DNA from: Erythrobacter colymbi
GTDB lineage: Bacteria; Pseudomonadota; Alphaproteobacteria; Sphingomonadales; Sphingomonadaceae
Direction: 5' to 3'
Assembly (NCBI RefSeq): GCF_002155685.1
Contig: NZ_MUYK01000015.1
Coordinates: 1-61,573, forward strand
DNA: 61,573 nt
The position numbers and the translations under genes were made by a program. The notes beneath the pieces were generated by a model. It saw only the letters and a program-made list of their open reading frames with translations, did not search any database and was not told the origin of the DNA. The stretch's first letter is position 1, and each line of letters begins with the position of its first letter. Shown here one piece after another: positions 1-8,522 of this stretch.

Positions 1-27
1 TGTCCGTCGTCAGAACATTTGGCACAG
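1..27. repeat. IS3-family left terminal inverted repeat
   Basis: It begins TGTCCGTCGTCAG and ends TTGGCACAG. It pairs with 1500-1526 in inverted orientation, 21 of 27 positions matching. Confidence 0.85.
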
Positions 28-74
28 GTCGCGGCGTAAATTAGCGGAGTGCGGGCCTCGTCTGTTGTTGGGTT

Positions 75-1055
75 TTAGGCGGCGAGCTTACGGTGTTGCA
101 AGCGCCGATGTTCAATGGTCTGTCGCTTGATCCTTTCGCGTTGTTTGATGATGGCTGGTGCCCTGCCGAAGTAGGCGTCTGCGGGCGTCACGTTGTTTAG
201 GCTCTCGTGGTATCGGCGGTGGTTGTAGTGCTCGACGAAGGTCTCGATCTGGGCCTCAAGGTCGCCGGGCAGGAAGTAGTTCTCGAGCAGGATGCGGTTT
301 TTAAGGGTCTGGTGCCAGCGCTCGATCTTGCCCTGGGTCTGGGGGTGCATCGGGGCGCCGCGCACGTGGCTCATCTTGTTGGCCTCGATGTATTCAGCCA
401 GTTCGCCCGCGATGTAGCTGGGACCATTGTCGCTGAGCAGCCGGGGCTTGTGCAACACCGTGGCGCTGTCGCATCCGGATGCGACCAACGCTACATCCAG
501 CGTGTCGGTCACATCCTCGGCCCGCATGTTGGTGCACAACTTCCAGGCGATGATGTAGCGCGAGAAGTCGTCGAGCACGGTGGAGAGATACATCCAGCCC
601 CACCCGATGATCTTGAAGTAGGTAAAATCGGTCTGCCACATCTCGTTCGGCCGGGTCGTCTTGGTATGGAACGCATCAGCCGCTTTCACCACGACGTATG
701 CCGGGCTGGTGATCAGATCGTGGGCCTTGAGCAGGCGGTAAACCGTAGCTTCGGACACAAAGTATTGGCGCTCATCGGTAAATCGCACCGCCAGTTCGCG
801 CGGTGACAGCTCGGACTGCTCCAGCGCCATTTCGACGATCTGGTCCTGCACCTCGGGCGCGATCCGGTTCCACACCCGGCCTGGAGCCGATGGCCGATCC
901 GCCAACGCCTCCGGGCCGCCTGCGAGGTAGCGGTCATACCAGCGGTAGAACGTCCGCCGGGCGATGCCGAGTTGGTCCAGCGTTCGCTTGGCAGGCAGGT
1001 GGGACTGCTCGACGATCCTGATGATCTCGAGCTTCTCGGATGCGGGATACCTCAT
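75..1055 (-). CDS. IS3-family transposase OrfB (DDE integrase core)
   Basis: 326-residue catalytic subunit of the IS transposase. An N-terminal helix-turn-helix segment precedes an rve-type integrase core. Acidic catalytic residues are visible in WQTDFTYF, LLSDNGPSY and HPQTQGKIERWHQTLKN, the usual D, D, E arrangement. I start it at the ATG at 1055, whose ATGA overlaps the orfA stop codon. This allows translation by coupling rather than only by frameshifting. An upstream in-frame ATG exists at 1127 but lies inside orfA. Confidence 0.9.
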   Translation of the reverse strand: MRYPASEKLEIIRIVEQSHLPAKRTLDQLGIARRTFYRWYDRYLAGGPEALADRPSAPGRVWNRIAPEVQDQIVEMALEQSELSPRELAVRFTDERQYFVSEATVYRLLKAHDLITSPAYVVVKAADAFHTKTTRPNEMWQTDFTYFKIIGWGWMYLSTVLDDFSRYIIAWKLCTNMRAEDVTDTLDVALVASGCDSATVLHKPRLLSDNGPSYIAGELAEYIEANKMSHVRGAPMHPQTQGKIERWHQTLKNRILLENYFLPGDLEAQIETFVEHYNHRRYHESLNNVTPADAYFGRAPAIIKQRERIKRQTIEHRRLQHRKLAA

Positions 1056-1441
1056 TCTTCGTCGCCCCCATCCGCGATCATGCTTTTTTTGAGCAAACGG
1101 TTTTCCAGCGTCAGGTCGGCCACGCATTCCTTCAGGGCGCGGGCTTCGCGGCGCAGATCCTGCACCTCGCCAGTGGTCGCGGCACGGGCGGTATCACCGG
1201 CCAACCGGCGCTTACCTGCTTCCATAAACTCCTTCGACCAAGTGTAATACAGGCTCTGGGCGATGCCTTCCTTGCGGCACAGCTCTGCGATGCTGTCCTC
1301 ACCACGCAGGCCGTCCAGCACGATGCGGATCTTTTCTTCGGCAGAGAAATGGCGCCGGGTTGCTCGGCGGATATCCTTGACCACCCGCTCAGCTGGGGCC
1401 TTCTTGGGAGGGGATTTTTTCACGGAGGGTTGGGTCTTCAT
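1052..1441 (-). CDS. IS3-family transposase OrfA (HTH)
   Basis: 129-residue DNA-binding subunit. Lys-rich N-terminus, then a transposase_8-like helix-turn-helix (RRHFSAEEKIRIVLDGL to AELCRKEGIAQSLYYTW), then a C-terminal leucine-zipper-like helix (LKECVADLTLENRLLKK) typical of IS3 OrfA dimerisation. The ATG at 1441 is preceded by GAAGGA at suitable spacing. A longer start at 1474 has no such signal. The stop overlaps the orfB start as ATGA. Confidence 0.88.
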   Translation of the reverse strand: MKTQPSVKKSPPKKAPAERVVKDIRRATRRHFSAEEKIRIVLDGLRGEDSIAELCRKEGIAQSLYYTWSKEFMEAGKRRLAGDTARAATTGEVQDLRREARALKECVADLTLENRLLKKSMIADGGDEE

Positions 1442-1499
1442 CTTCGTTCCTTCGTCACTACGACGAAGCCCCAACCCTCCTTAAATCACAACCTCAAAT

Positions 1500-1526
1500 C
1501 TGTGCCATTGGTGCTGACGGGGGACA
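1500..1526. repeat. IS3-family right terminal inverted repeat
   Basis: Its reverse complement begins TGTCCCCCGTCAG and ends ATGGCACAG, mirroring the left end at 1-27. The next base, 1527, is in frame with the truncated helicase. Confidence 0.85.
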
Positions 1527-3401
1527 GACGGCACAGATGAGGCCGGGCTTGAACACCCTAACAGCTGGACGATGTTCACCCCGACCGAGTTGCTACGGCT
1601 CTATGTGATGGATGCTTTGGGGAAGGAGGGTGTCCCAGTCCACGACCAGCGGCTCAAGGTGTGGGACGTCTACCGTCACGAGATCTGCCGGAATGATCTG
1701 GCCATCCTGAGCACGGGGACGCGGGGTGGCCTTGTCTATAAGCCCGACTTGCCGGTGTTTCTGCCAGGAACGCTGCAGAATCAGATCGAATGGTTTGAAG
1801 CGTTCGATGCATTCCAGAGGGACCTTTTCGTAGCGCAGCTGCGTGCGGAGGCAGAGCGCCTTGCTGCAGCTGAAGAAGCTCGCATTGCGGCTATTGGTCG
1901 CCGAGTGATCGGAATGCTCGACCGCGGTGCAGGCAACCCGCTTCAGATCGTTGGCGAGATTGCGGGCGTTGCCGATGAACTGCGCAAGACGGCAAGCGAA
2001 ATGACCGGTGCTGTTCAAGCCGCACTGGATGCTCCCTTGCAGTCCTATGCACGAGCTGATGCCAGCCTTCTTGATGACCTGTCGGCCTTCGTGGCCCAGC
2101 TGATGGCTGAGGCCGCCGGGGACGTCGCCGAAGATCTCGACGATGATGTGGACGATGACGAGGATGACGATGAAGAGGCTCGTCGGCCTGTTTCCGGGCG
2201 CAAACTGACGGTCGATGTATTCCGGAGGGCGATGCGTGCACGTGCGATCGGACAGGCAACTGGCCGATCTCCGGGCGCACGCACCCGGAATGGCAAGGTT
2301 CTGCAGTTCCTACGCGATCGGTCGCTCGAATTGCCTGACCTGAAGGCTATCGGCGGGCGCCTCCTCGTGCAGCGGGCAGCGCGACGGATAGCGAAAGCTC
2401 CCGCGACGTGGCTGTCGGGTGTGTCGCTACGTTATCGGCAATTCCGCAGGGCGATGCGTGCAGAGGGGCAGTGGTATTCTGACAACGCGATTGGCGGGAG
2501 TGATGCCCATCCAGCTGAACTCGATGCCATTCTGCTCGCAATCGTCGGACAAGCGCGAGCAATGTCGAAGGATCGGTTGCTCCAATCACGGCTAGATGAA
2601 CGCCGGCCCGTGCTTATGGACGCAGTCGCGCGCCTTCGCCGAAATCAGATCCTCATCGATGAGGCGACGGACTTTTCGCCGCTCCAATTGGCAGTGATGC
2701 GCAATCTCGCAAGCGTCGAAACTGACGCTGTCTTCATATCTGGGGACTTCAATCAACGTCTCACGATCTGGGGTAGCCGGAGCCATGAAGATCTTGGGTG
2801 GGCCGTGCCGGACATCGAGCTGCACCCGATCTCGATCAGCTATCGACAAAGCCGCAAGCTTGCCGAATTTGCGGTGGGTCTTGCTAGGCTACAAGGGGGC
2901 GAAGTTGTTGAGCAAGGTCCCGTTGGAATGGACAATGACGGCTTCTCGCCTGCGCTCGGCTTGGGGTTGAATTCGATCGACGAGCGCGCGAAGTGGCTGG
3001 CATCCCGTATTGCCGAGATCAACATGCTAAGTGCCGGGACGATGCCGACCATCGCGGTGCTCGTTGAGAACGAGGACGAAATGGAGCAGCTCGCGGTCGT
3101 CTTGAGCGGGATGGTCGAGGACCTGAACCTGCCTGTCGTTTCGTGCCCGCGCGGGCAAGTTAAGGGTCAGGCAACAGAGGTTCGGATCTTCGATGTGAAG
3201 CACATCAAGGGTCTCGAATTCGAAGCTGTCTTCTTCACAAACGTTGATCGCTTAGCCCTTGAGCAGCCTGACCTATTTGACCGATACATCTACGTCGGGG
3301 CAACGAGAGCCGCGACTTTCCTCGGCCTGACGGTATCGGGGGACGGGCTTCCGGGAGTGCTTGATCGGCTTCAACCCGAGATGTGCGAGAGCTGGAGCTG
3401 A
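1527..3401 (+). pseudogene. UvrD/Rep-like SF1 helicase, 5-prime truncated by the IS
   Basis: The frame is open from the first base after the IS (1527) to 3401, 624 codons. Visible SF1A motifs are a DE-box (ILIDEATDFSPLQ), a Q-S-R-type motif (ISYRQSRKLAEF), motif V (VKHIKGLEFEAVFF) and motif VI (YVGATRA). The Walker A GxGKT motif that should lie N-terminal is absent, so the piece should not hydrolyse ATP. An acidic run (EDLDDDVDDDEDDDEE) sits in the central insert. The first internal ATG is at 1572. The next gene starts 6 bases after the stop, so the two were one operon. The intact protein was probably a stand-alone or defence-associated helicase. Confidence 0.82.
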
Positions 3402-3407
3402 CCTAGC

Positions 3408-4211
3408 GTGTCACTAAATGAACGCCTTAGTCGGCGCCACACAAGTGCCCATCCAATCTTCCGGGTAGAGCTCGATCAGGCCGCCTTCAATCATGGCTTC
3501 CGCAAGGCCAACGGCATCGCCGACGGGTGGCTCTGGTTCAAATCCGATGAGGGCGTGCCCGGAGAGGTCGCGCTCGCCAGCGGTGTCAACTCGGATGGAT
3601 CTCCCTGGTTTCTGGCTGTCGAACACGCGGGCGTCGCTGCCAAACTGGCTGTTGAACTGCGCGATGCGGCGGTGTCGCCCCCCGCGCACTTCAAGGGAGC
3701 CTTTGCCTTCGAAACCCAAGCGGAGCTTCGGTCAGCCTTGTCCCGAGCTTTTCATCTGGCGCGCAGTCTGCCCACATTTCCGCTCGCTCAGTACCAGGCC
3801 GAGGTTGCCGGTCTGGGCAGCACCGAGGTCGATCGGATCGTCAAGGAACGGGTAGGGCAGGGCTATTTCCGCCGAGCATTGCTGGACTATTGGGGCGGGC
3901 GCTGCCCACTTACCGGCATTGGTGATGAAGCGTTGCTGCGTGCGAGTCACATCGTTGCATGGGCGGACTGCCGCAGTGACGACGAGCGATTGGATGTCTA
4001 CAACGGACTGCTGCTGGCCGCGCACTGGGACGCAGCGTTTGACCGAGGTCTCGTGAGTTTCGATGATCAGGGCCGCGCGCTTGTTAAGCCGACCCTGAGT
4101 GAAGCAGCTCTCGCTATTCTCGCACCCGAGCGCGCCCGGCTGCTCCCGCTCGATGAGGCGCACCGACGTCAGCTTGCGCGGCATCGTGAGCGGTTTGGCT
4201 TCATTTCCTAG
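3408..4211 (+). CDS. HNH endonuclease (HNH_2-like)
   Basis: 267 residues. The C-terminal third carries an HNH_2-type nuclease signature: WGGRCPLTGI, then LRASHIVAWADC, then VYNGLLLAAHWDAAFDRGLVSF. The N-terminal about 150 residues are of unrecognised type and may recognise DNA or a partner. GTG start, with a GGAG about 12 bases upstream. It follows the helicase remnant by 6 bases, so the two were probably one functional unit (helicase plus nuclease, as in several phage-defence operons). The last 11 bases overlap the convergent resolvase gene. Confidence 0.78.
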   Translation: MSLNERLSRRHTSAHPIFRVELDQAAFNHGFRKANGIADGWLWFKSDEGVPGEVALASGVNSDGSPWFLAVEHAGVAAKLAVELRDAAVSPPAHFKGAFAFETQAELRSALSRAFHLARSLPTFPLAQYQAEVAGLGSTEVDRIVKERVGQGYFRRALLDYWGGRCPLTGIGDEALLRASHIVAWADCRSDDERLDVYNGLLLAAHWDAAFDRGLVSFDDQGRALVKPTLSEAALAILAPERARLLPLDEAHRRQLARHRERFGFIS

Positions 4212-4803
4212 CGGTATCGCTCGCTTCCGCCGCTTCCCCCCGCCGGATTGTCCGATACACCGTCGGCCGCGAGACCTTGAACAGCTTGCCGAGGTCGCTG
4301 ATCGAGTATTCGCCGGTGGCGTGCATCTTGAGGAGCTCGCGCTGCTGGAGGTCTGACAGCTTGGGCGGCTTGCCGCGGAGCTTGCCCTTGTCCCGGGCGA
4401 TCTTCATGCCTTCACGAGTGCGCAGGCGGATGAGGTCGCTCTCGAACTCGGCGAAGGTGGCGAGGATGTTGAAGAACATCCGGCCCATCGGGTCGTTGGG
4501 GTCGTAGACCTGCTTGCCCAGCGCGAGGCTCACGCCGCGCTTTTCGAGTTCGTCGGCGATCGCGCGCGCGTCGGGCACGGATCGGGCTAGGCGATCAAGC
4601 TTCGGCACGACCAGCGTTTCGCCGGCGCGGACCGCGGCCAACGCCTGGGCGAGGCCGGGGCGATCGCGGTTGCGGCCAGTGAGGCCGTGGTCGGTGTAGA
4701 TGCGGTCCTCGGGTACGCCGAGTTCGATCAGCGCGCGGCGCTGAGCAGTGAGGTCCTGCTTGTCGGTTGAGCAGCGGGCATATCCGATGAGGGTGTTGGT
4801 CAT
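4201..4803 (-). CDS. Serine site-specific recombinase (Tn3-type resolvase/invertase)
   Basis: 200 residues. The N-terminal catalytic domain has the serine nucleophile in IGYARCSTDKQD, the conserved LVVPKLDRLARS segment, and the MGRMFFNILATFAEFESDLIRLRTREG helix. A C-terminal Hin-like helix-turn-helix follows (YSISDLGKLFKVSRPTVYRTI). Length and layout match small resolvases or invertases. No transposase of the Tn3 family accompanies it, so it may act in multimer resolution of the replicon or be left from a lost transposon. It converges on the HNH gene with an 11-base overlap. Confidence 0.9.
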   Translation of the reverse strand: MTNTLIGYARCSTDKQDLTAQRRALIELGVPEDRIYTDHGLTGRNRDRPGLAQALAAVRAGETLVVPKLDRLARSVPDARAIADELEKRGVSLALGKQVYDPNDPMGRMFFNILATFAEFESDLIRLRTREGMKIARDKGKLRGKPPKLSDLQQRELLKMHATGEYSISDLGKLFKVSRPTVYRTIRRGEAAEASDTARK

Positions 4804-4972
4804 TTGTAACGGATGAGGCCCCTGTGTGAGAAAATAAAGCGTACCACCTTAATGAGAGAGCAGGCAAGCTGGATTTGTAGAGGGGAGGGAGGTCTGACCT
4901 CTGGCGCGCGCAGGGTGTCCGTTGAGCGATCCTTACTGGACATGACGATCGACGCTGAATTATCGGTTGTGA

Positions 4973-5383
4973 ATGAGTGGTCTGCGCAATCAGTATGAGT
5001 GGTCTGCGGTCTTTTTGGCGGCAGCCGAGCTTTCCCGAAGAGGGCATAGCGTAGCACTTACCCTGGGCCCTAATGCGCCACTGGCTGATCTTGTCGTGCG
5101 CTCGCCGGAAGGCGCACATTTCATCGTGGATGTGAAAGGAAAGGGCCGTCCGGGTCGATGGTGTGTCAAGCCCAAGGAACCGACGGCCAATCTGTTTTAC
5201 ATCTTGGTTCGCTTAGGAATGACGCCCTCTGGCATCGATCGGAACGCGGACAGGTTCTATGTCATGCCACAGCATATCGCTCTTGAGTTGACCCGCAAAA
5301 ACCAGAGAAATCCAGGGTTAAGCGGGTTCTCGTCTAGAGATGCCTTGGCCTACCGCGATAATTGGTCTTGCCTTCCGAAATAG
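4973..5383 (+). CDS. PD-(D/E)XK endonuclease-like protein
   Basis: 136 residues. The core PLADLVVRSPEGAHFIVDVKGKG has the D-(spacer)-DxK layout of PD-(D/E)XK nucleases (Asp in ADLV; Asp-Val-Lys in VDVK), and the N-terminal helix EWSAVFLAAAELSRRGHSVAL resembles the family's leading alpha-helix. Function beyond nuclease-like fold is not clear. A 14-base direct repeat, ATGAGTGGTCTGCG, occurs at 4973 and 4995 and duplicates the start codon region in a different frame; only the first ATG is in frame. Confidence 0.65.
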   Translation: MSGLRNQYEWSAVFLAAAELSRRGHSVALTLGPNAPLADLVVRSPEGAHFIVDVKGKGRPGRWCVKPKEPTANLFYILVRLGMTPSGIDRNADRFYVMPQHIALELTRKNQRNPGLSGFSSRDALAYRDNWSCLPK

Positions 5384-5437
5384 ATCTCGTGATCAACGTC
5401 TGCGGCTTGGCGGTCACCTGACGACTGAGCCTGTCGG

Positions 5438-5722
5438 CTACTCGCGATTGGCAAGCTCTTTGAAGGCGAAGTACGAAGCCGCCGTGAGGGCCAACGACAT
5501 TACTATTAAGCAAATTACACGAAGGGGCGGACCCCAAGTCGTTCTTAAGGCGTCTCTGGCTATATTCAAAATTTCACTGTCAGATGGGCGGCTCAGAAAC
5601 CACTCGAAGACGTACGGAATGGCGAAGAAAATGGCCGCTACCAGAAGCGCAGGCCAATATCCGGCTGTCAATGCGAGCCAAATATCTTCGGCGAAACTCG
5701 TCCGTCTCCTTCGGCGACCCAT
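5438..5722 (-). CDS. Small integral membrane protein
   Basis: 94 residues from the ATG at 5722 (MGRRRRRTSF). Two hydrophobic helices are evident: YWPALLVAAIFFAIPYVF and VICLIVMSLALTAASYF, with an Arg-rich N-terminus likely on the cytoplasmic side. No family recognised. It lies just downstream, on the same strand, of a strong terminator at 5833-5857, so it needs its own promoter or read-through. Confidence 0.6.
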   Translation of the reverse strand: MGRRRRRTSFAEDIWLALTAGYWPALLVAAIFFAIPYVFEWFLSRPSDSEILNIARDALRTTWGPPLRVICLIVMSLALTAASYFAFKELANRE

Positions 5723-5832
5723 CCGCCTTCCTCCTGGCAGTTGAGAATATCGCAGCTGCGGCACTGGTCAAGCAGACATCTGCGGCGGACTGTGGCCTCC
5801 GAAGTGAGGAGCCGATTGATTTTCCAAACAAA

Positions 5833-5857
5833 AAAGCCCCGGAGTGCCCGGGGCTTT
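5833..5857 (-). terminator. Rho-independent terminator
   Basis: A 10-bp stem (AAAGCCCCGG with CCGGGGCTTT, 5-base loop) is followed on the minus strand by a T-rich run ending TTTTTTG. It ends the transcript holding the CHASE2-EAL gene and the 12-residue reading frame at 5881-5919. Confidence 0.85.
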
Positions 5858-5880
5858 CTGATATCGGCTCTGGGCTTAGC

Positions 5881-5919
5881 TTAGCGGACGCCGAAGAACT
5901 CTCTGCACCAATTCCACAT
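5881..5919 (-). CDS. 12-residue reading frame with consensus Shine-Dalgarno
   Basis: ATG at 5919, stop TAA at 5881-5883, product MWNWCREFFGVR. A near-perfect AGGAGGT lies 4-5 bases upstream of the ATG. It sits 67 bases after the CHASE2-EAL stop codon and 23 bases before a strong terminator, so it is probably the last translated unit of that transcript. The composition (two Trp, two Phe, one Cys in 12 residues) is unusual. It could be a small protein or signal peptide precursor, or a leader-like regulatory frame. Translation is inferred from the ribosome-binding site only. Confidence 0.5.
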   Translation of the reverse strand: MWNWCREFFGVR

Positions 5920-5986
5920 GTTGACCTCCTGTTTGCACCCAAGTGCTAACAGGCATGGTTAACATAGTATTATTGCTTTGCAACCG

Positions 5987-8383
5987 CTACGCAGCTGTGC
6001 GTGCGCCGCGTAGGTGCGTAAGGATCTCGTTGATGGGCATCGCGGGAGCGAAGAAGTAGCCTTGAGCGTGGTCGCAGCCCATATCCCGCAGCACCTTTGC
6101 CGTCTCGGCATCTTCCACACCCTCGGCCACCGCTCTCCGTTCGAGAGAGTGCGCGATGTCGATGGTTGCCTGAACAACTGAACGGCTTTCGGCCGACGTC
6201 AGCATGTCACCGACAAATGTGCGGTCTATTTTCACCTCCGAGCCGGGGATGCGTTTGACGTAGCTCAGAGCCCCTTGCCCTGTGCCGAAATCATCGATCG
6301 AAAGCTGAATCCCAAATTCACGCAGGCCCGCCATCACCGCTGCTACGCGGCGGTCATCCAGTGGTGCAGTCTCTGTGACCTCGAGGATGATCTTCTCGGC
6401 CGGAACACGGTGCTTCGACATGAGGTACGTCATGTCATAGATTAGCTGAACCCGCGTCAGCGCAACCGCGGACATATTGATCGCGATGTGGAAGTCCGGG
6501 TTCAATTGGCGTGCCAGCCTGGCACCGGCGAGGGCAGTATCGATGACATAGATCGTGAGGTCGTCGATCCGCTTATGAGCCTCTGCCATCGCTATCACAT
6601 CCTCAGGGGGTATCGCTCCGTGAAGAGGGTGAGTCCAACGCAGCAGCGCTTCGGCACCGATAGTTCGGCCAGTTTTCAGGTCGACTTTGGGTTGGTAGGC
6701 TACCTGGACGTTGTTGCGCGCCATGGCCTCATCAAGGTCGGACAACAGCGAGAGCCTCTTGTCCCGCTGCTCGAGATATTCGGCGTTCGCAACGATGGCA
6801 TGTGTGCCGGCGTGAAGAGCATCTTCCGCTGATTGGATCGCTGTCGCGATCCGCGAACGCATGCTGGCGTCCCAGTTTTCATCGACACCGAGGTGTGCTG
6901 CGATATCGACGGTGCCACCTGCGTGTCCCACCCCTGTTCTGAACAGTGCATGCAGCCCTTCCAGATGTTCGATCAGCTCCTGAGACTGCAGTTTTGGACG
7001 CAGCCAAATGATCGTGTCCTTGTGGAACGCAAATTGGGTGCCTGCTTCGGTCGCTGATAGTCGCTTTATCGTTTCTTCGATGAACTTGATGATTACCCCG
7101 TCGGATGAATTTCTTGTTATGAAAGAAAATTCTCTGATCTTGAGAGCAAAAACGCTGAGGTTTTCACTGGGCTCCAATCGCTCAAGCGCCTCCACTCGCA
7201 GGCAACCTGTCGTTTCGTCGAACATTTTCTGCGAATGTCGCTCCAGCCTCACCGTCCCGATAGCCAGGCACAGGATTGCCGGGAAGATATCGACCCCTAT
7301 GGATAGGTAGTCCAAACCAAGCGGCACAGAAATGAGAAGGACCAAGGCAGCTGCGCTCACTTTTCGGTCCGGCTTCATCCGCTGCGCTTGCCATAGCAAT
7401 GCTGCCGCGGAGAAGAGGAGGGCGGGCAGCCACCCAAGGTCTACAGGTACCCCTTCGCGGAGCGTATGTGCACCGAGCGCGTGGAAGTATACGCCGGGAA
7501 TTTTGGCGCCAAGCGGTTCGTAATGGGTGTCGCTCGTTCCAGAGAAGGTTTGGCCGATCACGACAGCTGCACCGTCGAATGTATTACTTGCAAACCTGCC
7601 CCTCAGGACGTCGATGTAGCTGACGTTTTTGATCGTATGGATGTTGATCCCAAAGTCAGGCCGGTAGAGGCGCCGGTCTCCACGGTAACCGGCTAGCCCT
7701 GCTGATATGGAGGGTATCTTCTTCCCATCGACCAATTCGAGTGTAGGGAATCGGTAGCTGAGGCCAAAGGGGCCTGCCTCCCCGACCATCGACGCGAGCC
7801 TTGCTCGTTCGCGGAATATTCTCGCTGGCATCATCGTCGCATAGCGCTCAATGCCCACCTCTGATGCAGGTGCTGCACCAAGGTAGACCTCGTCGTGGCG
7901 GGCCAGTGCTTCGGCCAATGCCATATCGGATGCTTGGTTTGTAGGATCAGCGTAGGCCTTGTCGAAGAACACGCGTGTTGCACCGGCTGCGAACAGCCGG
8001 TCGATCAGCTGCGCGTCCTGTTTCCGATCGGGAATGTCGGTCTGAAGTTCATTGAGGGTGGCATCATCGATCGTGACGACGACGATATCGCTCGGAGCCT
8101 CGTGGGACCGGATCTCCGCTCTCACCGCACGGTAAACGTCTTCAGCCGGCAAGCCGAGCTCGACGAGGCCTGCGATCACTCCGATGCCGAGTGCCATTGC
8201 GACGATCTTCATCGGTTTCGATGCCCAAATGCGCACGCGACGCTTCGCGCTTGGCTTGCCGATGCGCCTCTGGACTAGGACATCTCTGAACTTGCGGCGT
8301 AGCCACCGCACTGCTGAAACTCGTTTCACGACCGCTGCTCCGGATCGCCGCGCCGCGGCTCCAAATTTGTCGGCGGCGAGCAT
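5987..8383 (-). CDS. CHASE2 sensor / EAL-domain membrane protein
   Basis: 798 residues from the ATG at 8383. Order: basic N-terminus; a membrane helix (MKIVAMALGIGVIAGLVEL); an extracytoplasmic CHASE2 domain (about 75-330, with DIVVVTIDDATL and RVFFDKAYADP); further membrane helices (LPALLFSAAALLW, AALVLLISVPLGLDYL, IFPAILCLAIGTV); a degenerate GGDEF-like region without a GGDEF motif; and a C-terminal EAL domain (about 555-798: GAEALLRW, HIAINMSA, LSIDDFGTGQGALSYV, EVKIDRTFV, AEGVED). The EAL signature residues look intact, so c-di-GMP phosphodiesterase activity is plausible. The frame is open to 8542, but no better start is seen. Confidence 0.85.
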   Translation of the reverse strand: MLAADKFGAAARRSGAAVVKRVSAVRWLRRKFRDVLVQRRIGKPSAKRRVRIWASKPMKIVAMALGIGVIAGLVELGLPAEDVYRAVRAEIRSHEAPSDIVVVTIDDATLNELQTDIPDRKQDAQLIDRLFAAGATRVFFDKAYADPTNQASDMALAEALARHDEVYLGAAPASEVGIERYATMMPARIFRERARLASMVGEAGPFGLSYRFPTLELVDGKKIPSISAGLAGYRGDRRLYRPDFGINIHTIKNVSYIDVLRGRFASNTFDGAAVVIGQTFSGTSDTHYEPLGAKIPGVYFHALGAHTLREGVPVDLGWLPALLFSAAALLWQAQRMKPDRKVSAAALVLLISVPLGLDYLSIGVDIFPAILCLAIGTVRLERHSQKMFDETTGCLRVEALERLEPSENLSVFALKIREFSFITRNSSDGVIIKFIEETIKRLSATEAGTQFAFHKDTIIWLRPKLQSQELIEHLEGLHALFRTGVGHAGGTVDIAAHLGVDENWDASMRSRIATAIQSAEDALHAGTHAIVANAEYLEQRDKRLSLLSDLDEAMARNNVQVAYQPKVDLKTGRTIGAEALLRWTHPLHGAIPPEDVIAMAEAHKRIDDLTIYVIDTALAGARLARQLNPDFHIAINMSAVALTRVQLIYDMTYLMSKHRVPAEKIILEVTETAPLDDRRVAAVMAGLREFGIQLSIDDFGTGQGALSYVKRIPGSEVKIDRTFVGDMLTSAESRSVVQATIDIAHSLERRAVAEGVEDAETAKVLRDMGCDHAQGYFFAPAMPINEILTHLRGARTAA

Positions 8384-8487
8384 AACTAACAGATATCGAA
8401 TAATTCTTAACGCGGTCTCCGGGTTGCGCTGACGCCGTTCGTGCGAGTGACGGAGCCCTTGGATCGGCCACCGGCACCTCGATGCAG

Positions 8488-8516
8488 TTGACCTTTGTCG
8501 ACGAGTCGACAATACG
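8488..8516 (+). promoter_or_regulatory. Predicted promoter of the restriction-modification operon
   Basis: A -35-like TTGACC (8488-8493) and a weak -10-like AATACG (8511-8516) are separated by exactly 17 bp. The expected transcription start falls at or next to the ATG at 8523, and no Shine-Dalgarno is visible before that ATG, so the mRNA may be leaderless. Confidence 0.5.
8495..8512. promoter_or_regulatory. Perfect palindromic operator TTGTCGAC-GA-GTCGACAA
   Basis: Two perfect 8-bp arms with a 2-bp centre fill the spacer of the predicted promoter and end 10 bases before the RHH gene. Each arm contains GTCGAC, the sequence recognised by XamI, the family proposed for the endonuclease of this operon. 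A likely ligand is the RHH protein encoded immediately downstream. Confidence 0.6.
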
Positions 8517-8522
8517 CGTCTT

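Larger units (their letters stand above)
1..1526 (-). mobile_element. Complete IS3-family insertion sequence
   Basis: The element is bounded by imperfect terminal inverted repeats: 27 bases at 1-27 against the reverse complement of 1500-1526, with 21 of 27 positions identical by eye and the shared blocks TGTCC, CGTCAG and GGCACAG. Between them are two minus-strand transposase genes in IS3-family order (orfA, then orfB). The window starts at the outermost base of the left repeat, so the target duplication cannot be tested. The right end abuts the open frame of a helicase that lacks its N-terminus. Confidence 0.9.

Noticed and set aside
1052..1127. Programmed frameshift fusing OrfA and OrfB of the IS3-family element
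   Set aside because: No clear slippery A-run at the junction; ATGA coupling explains expression more simply.
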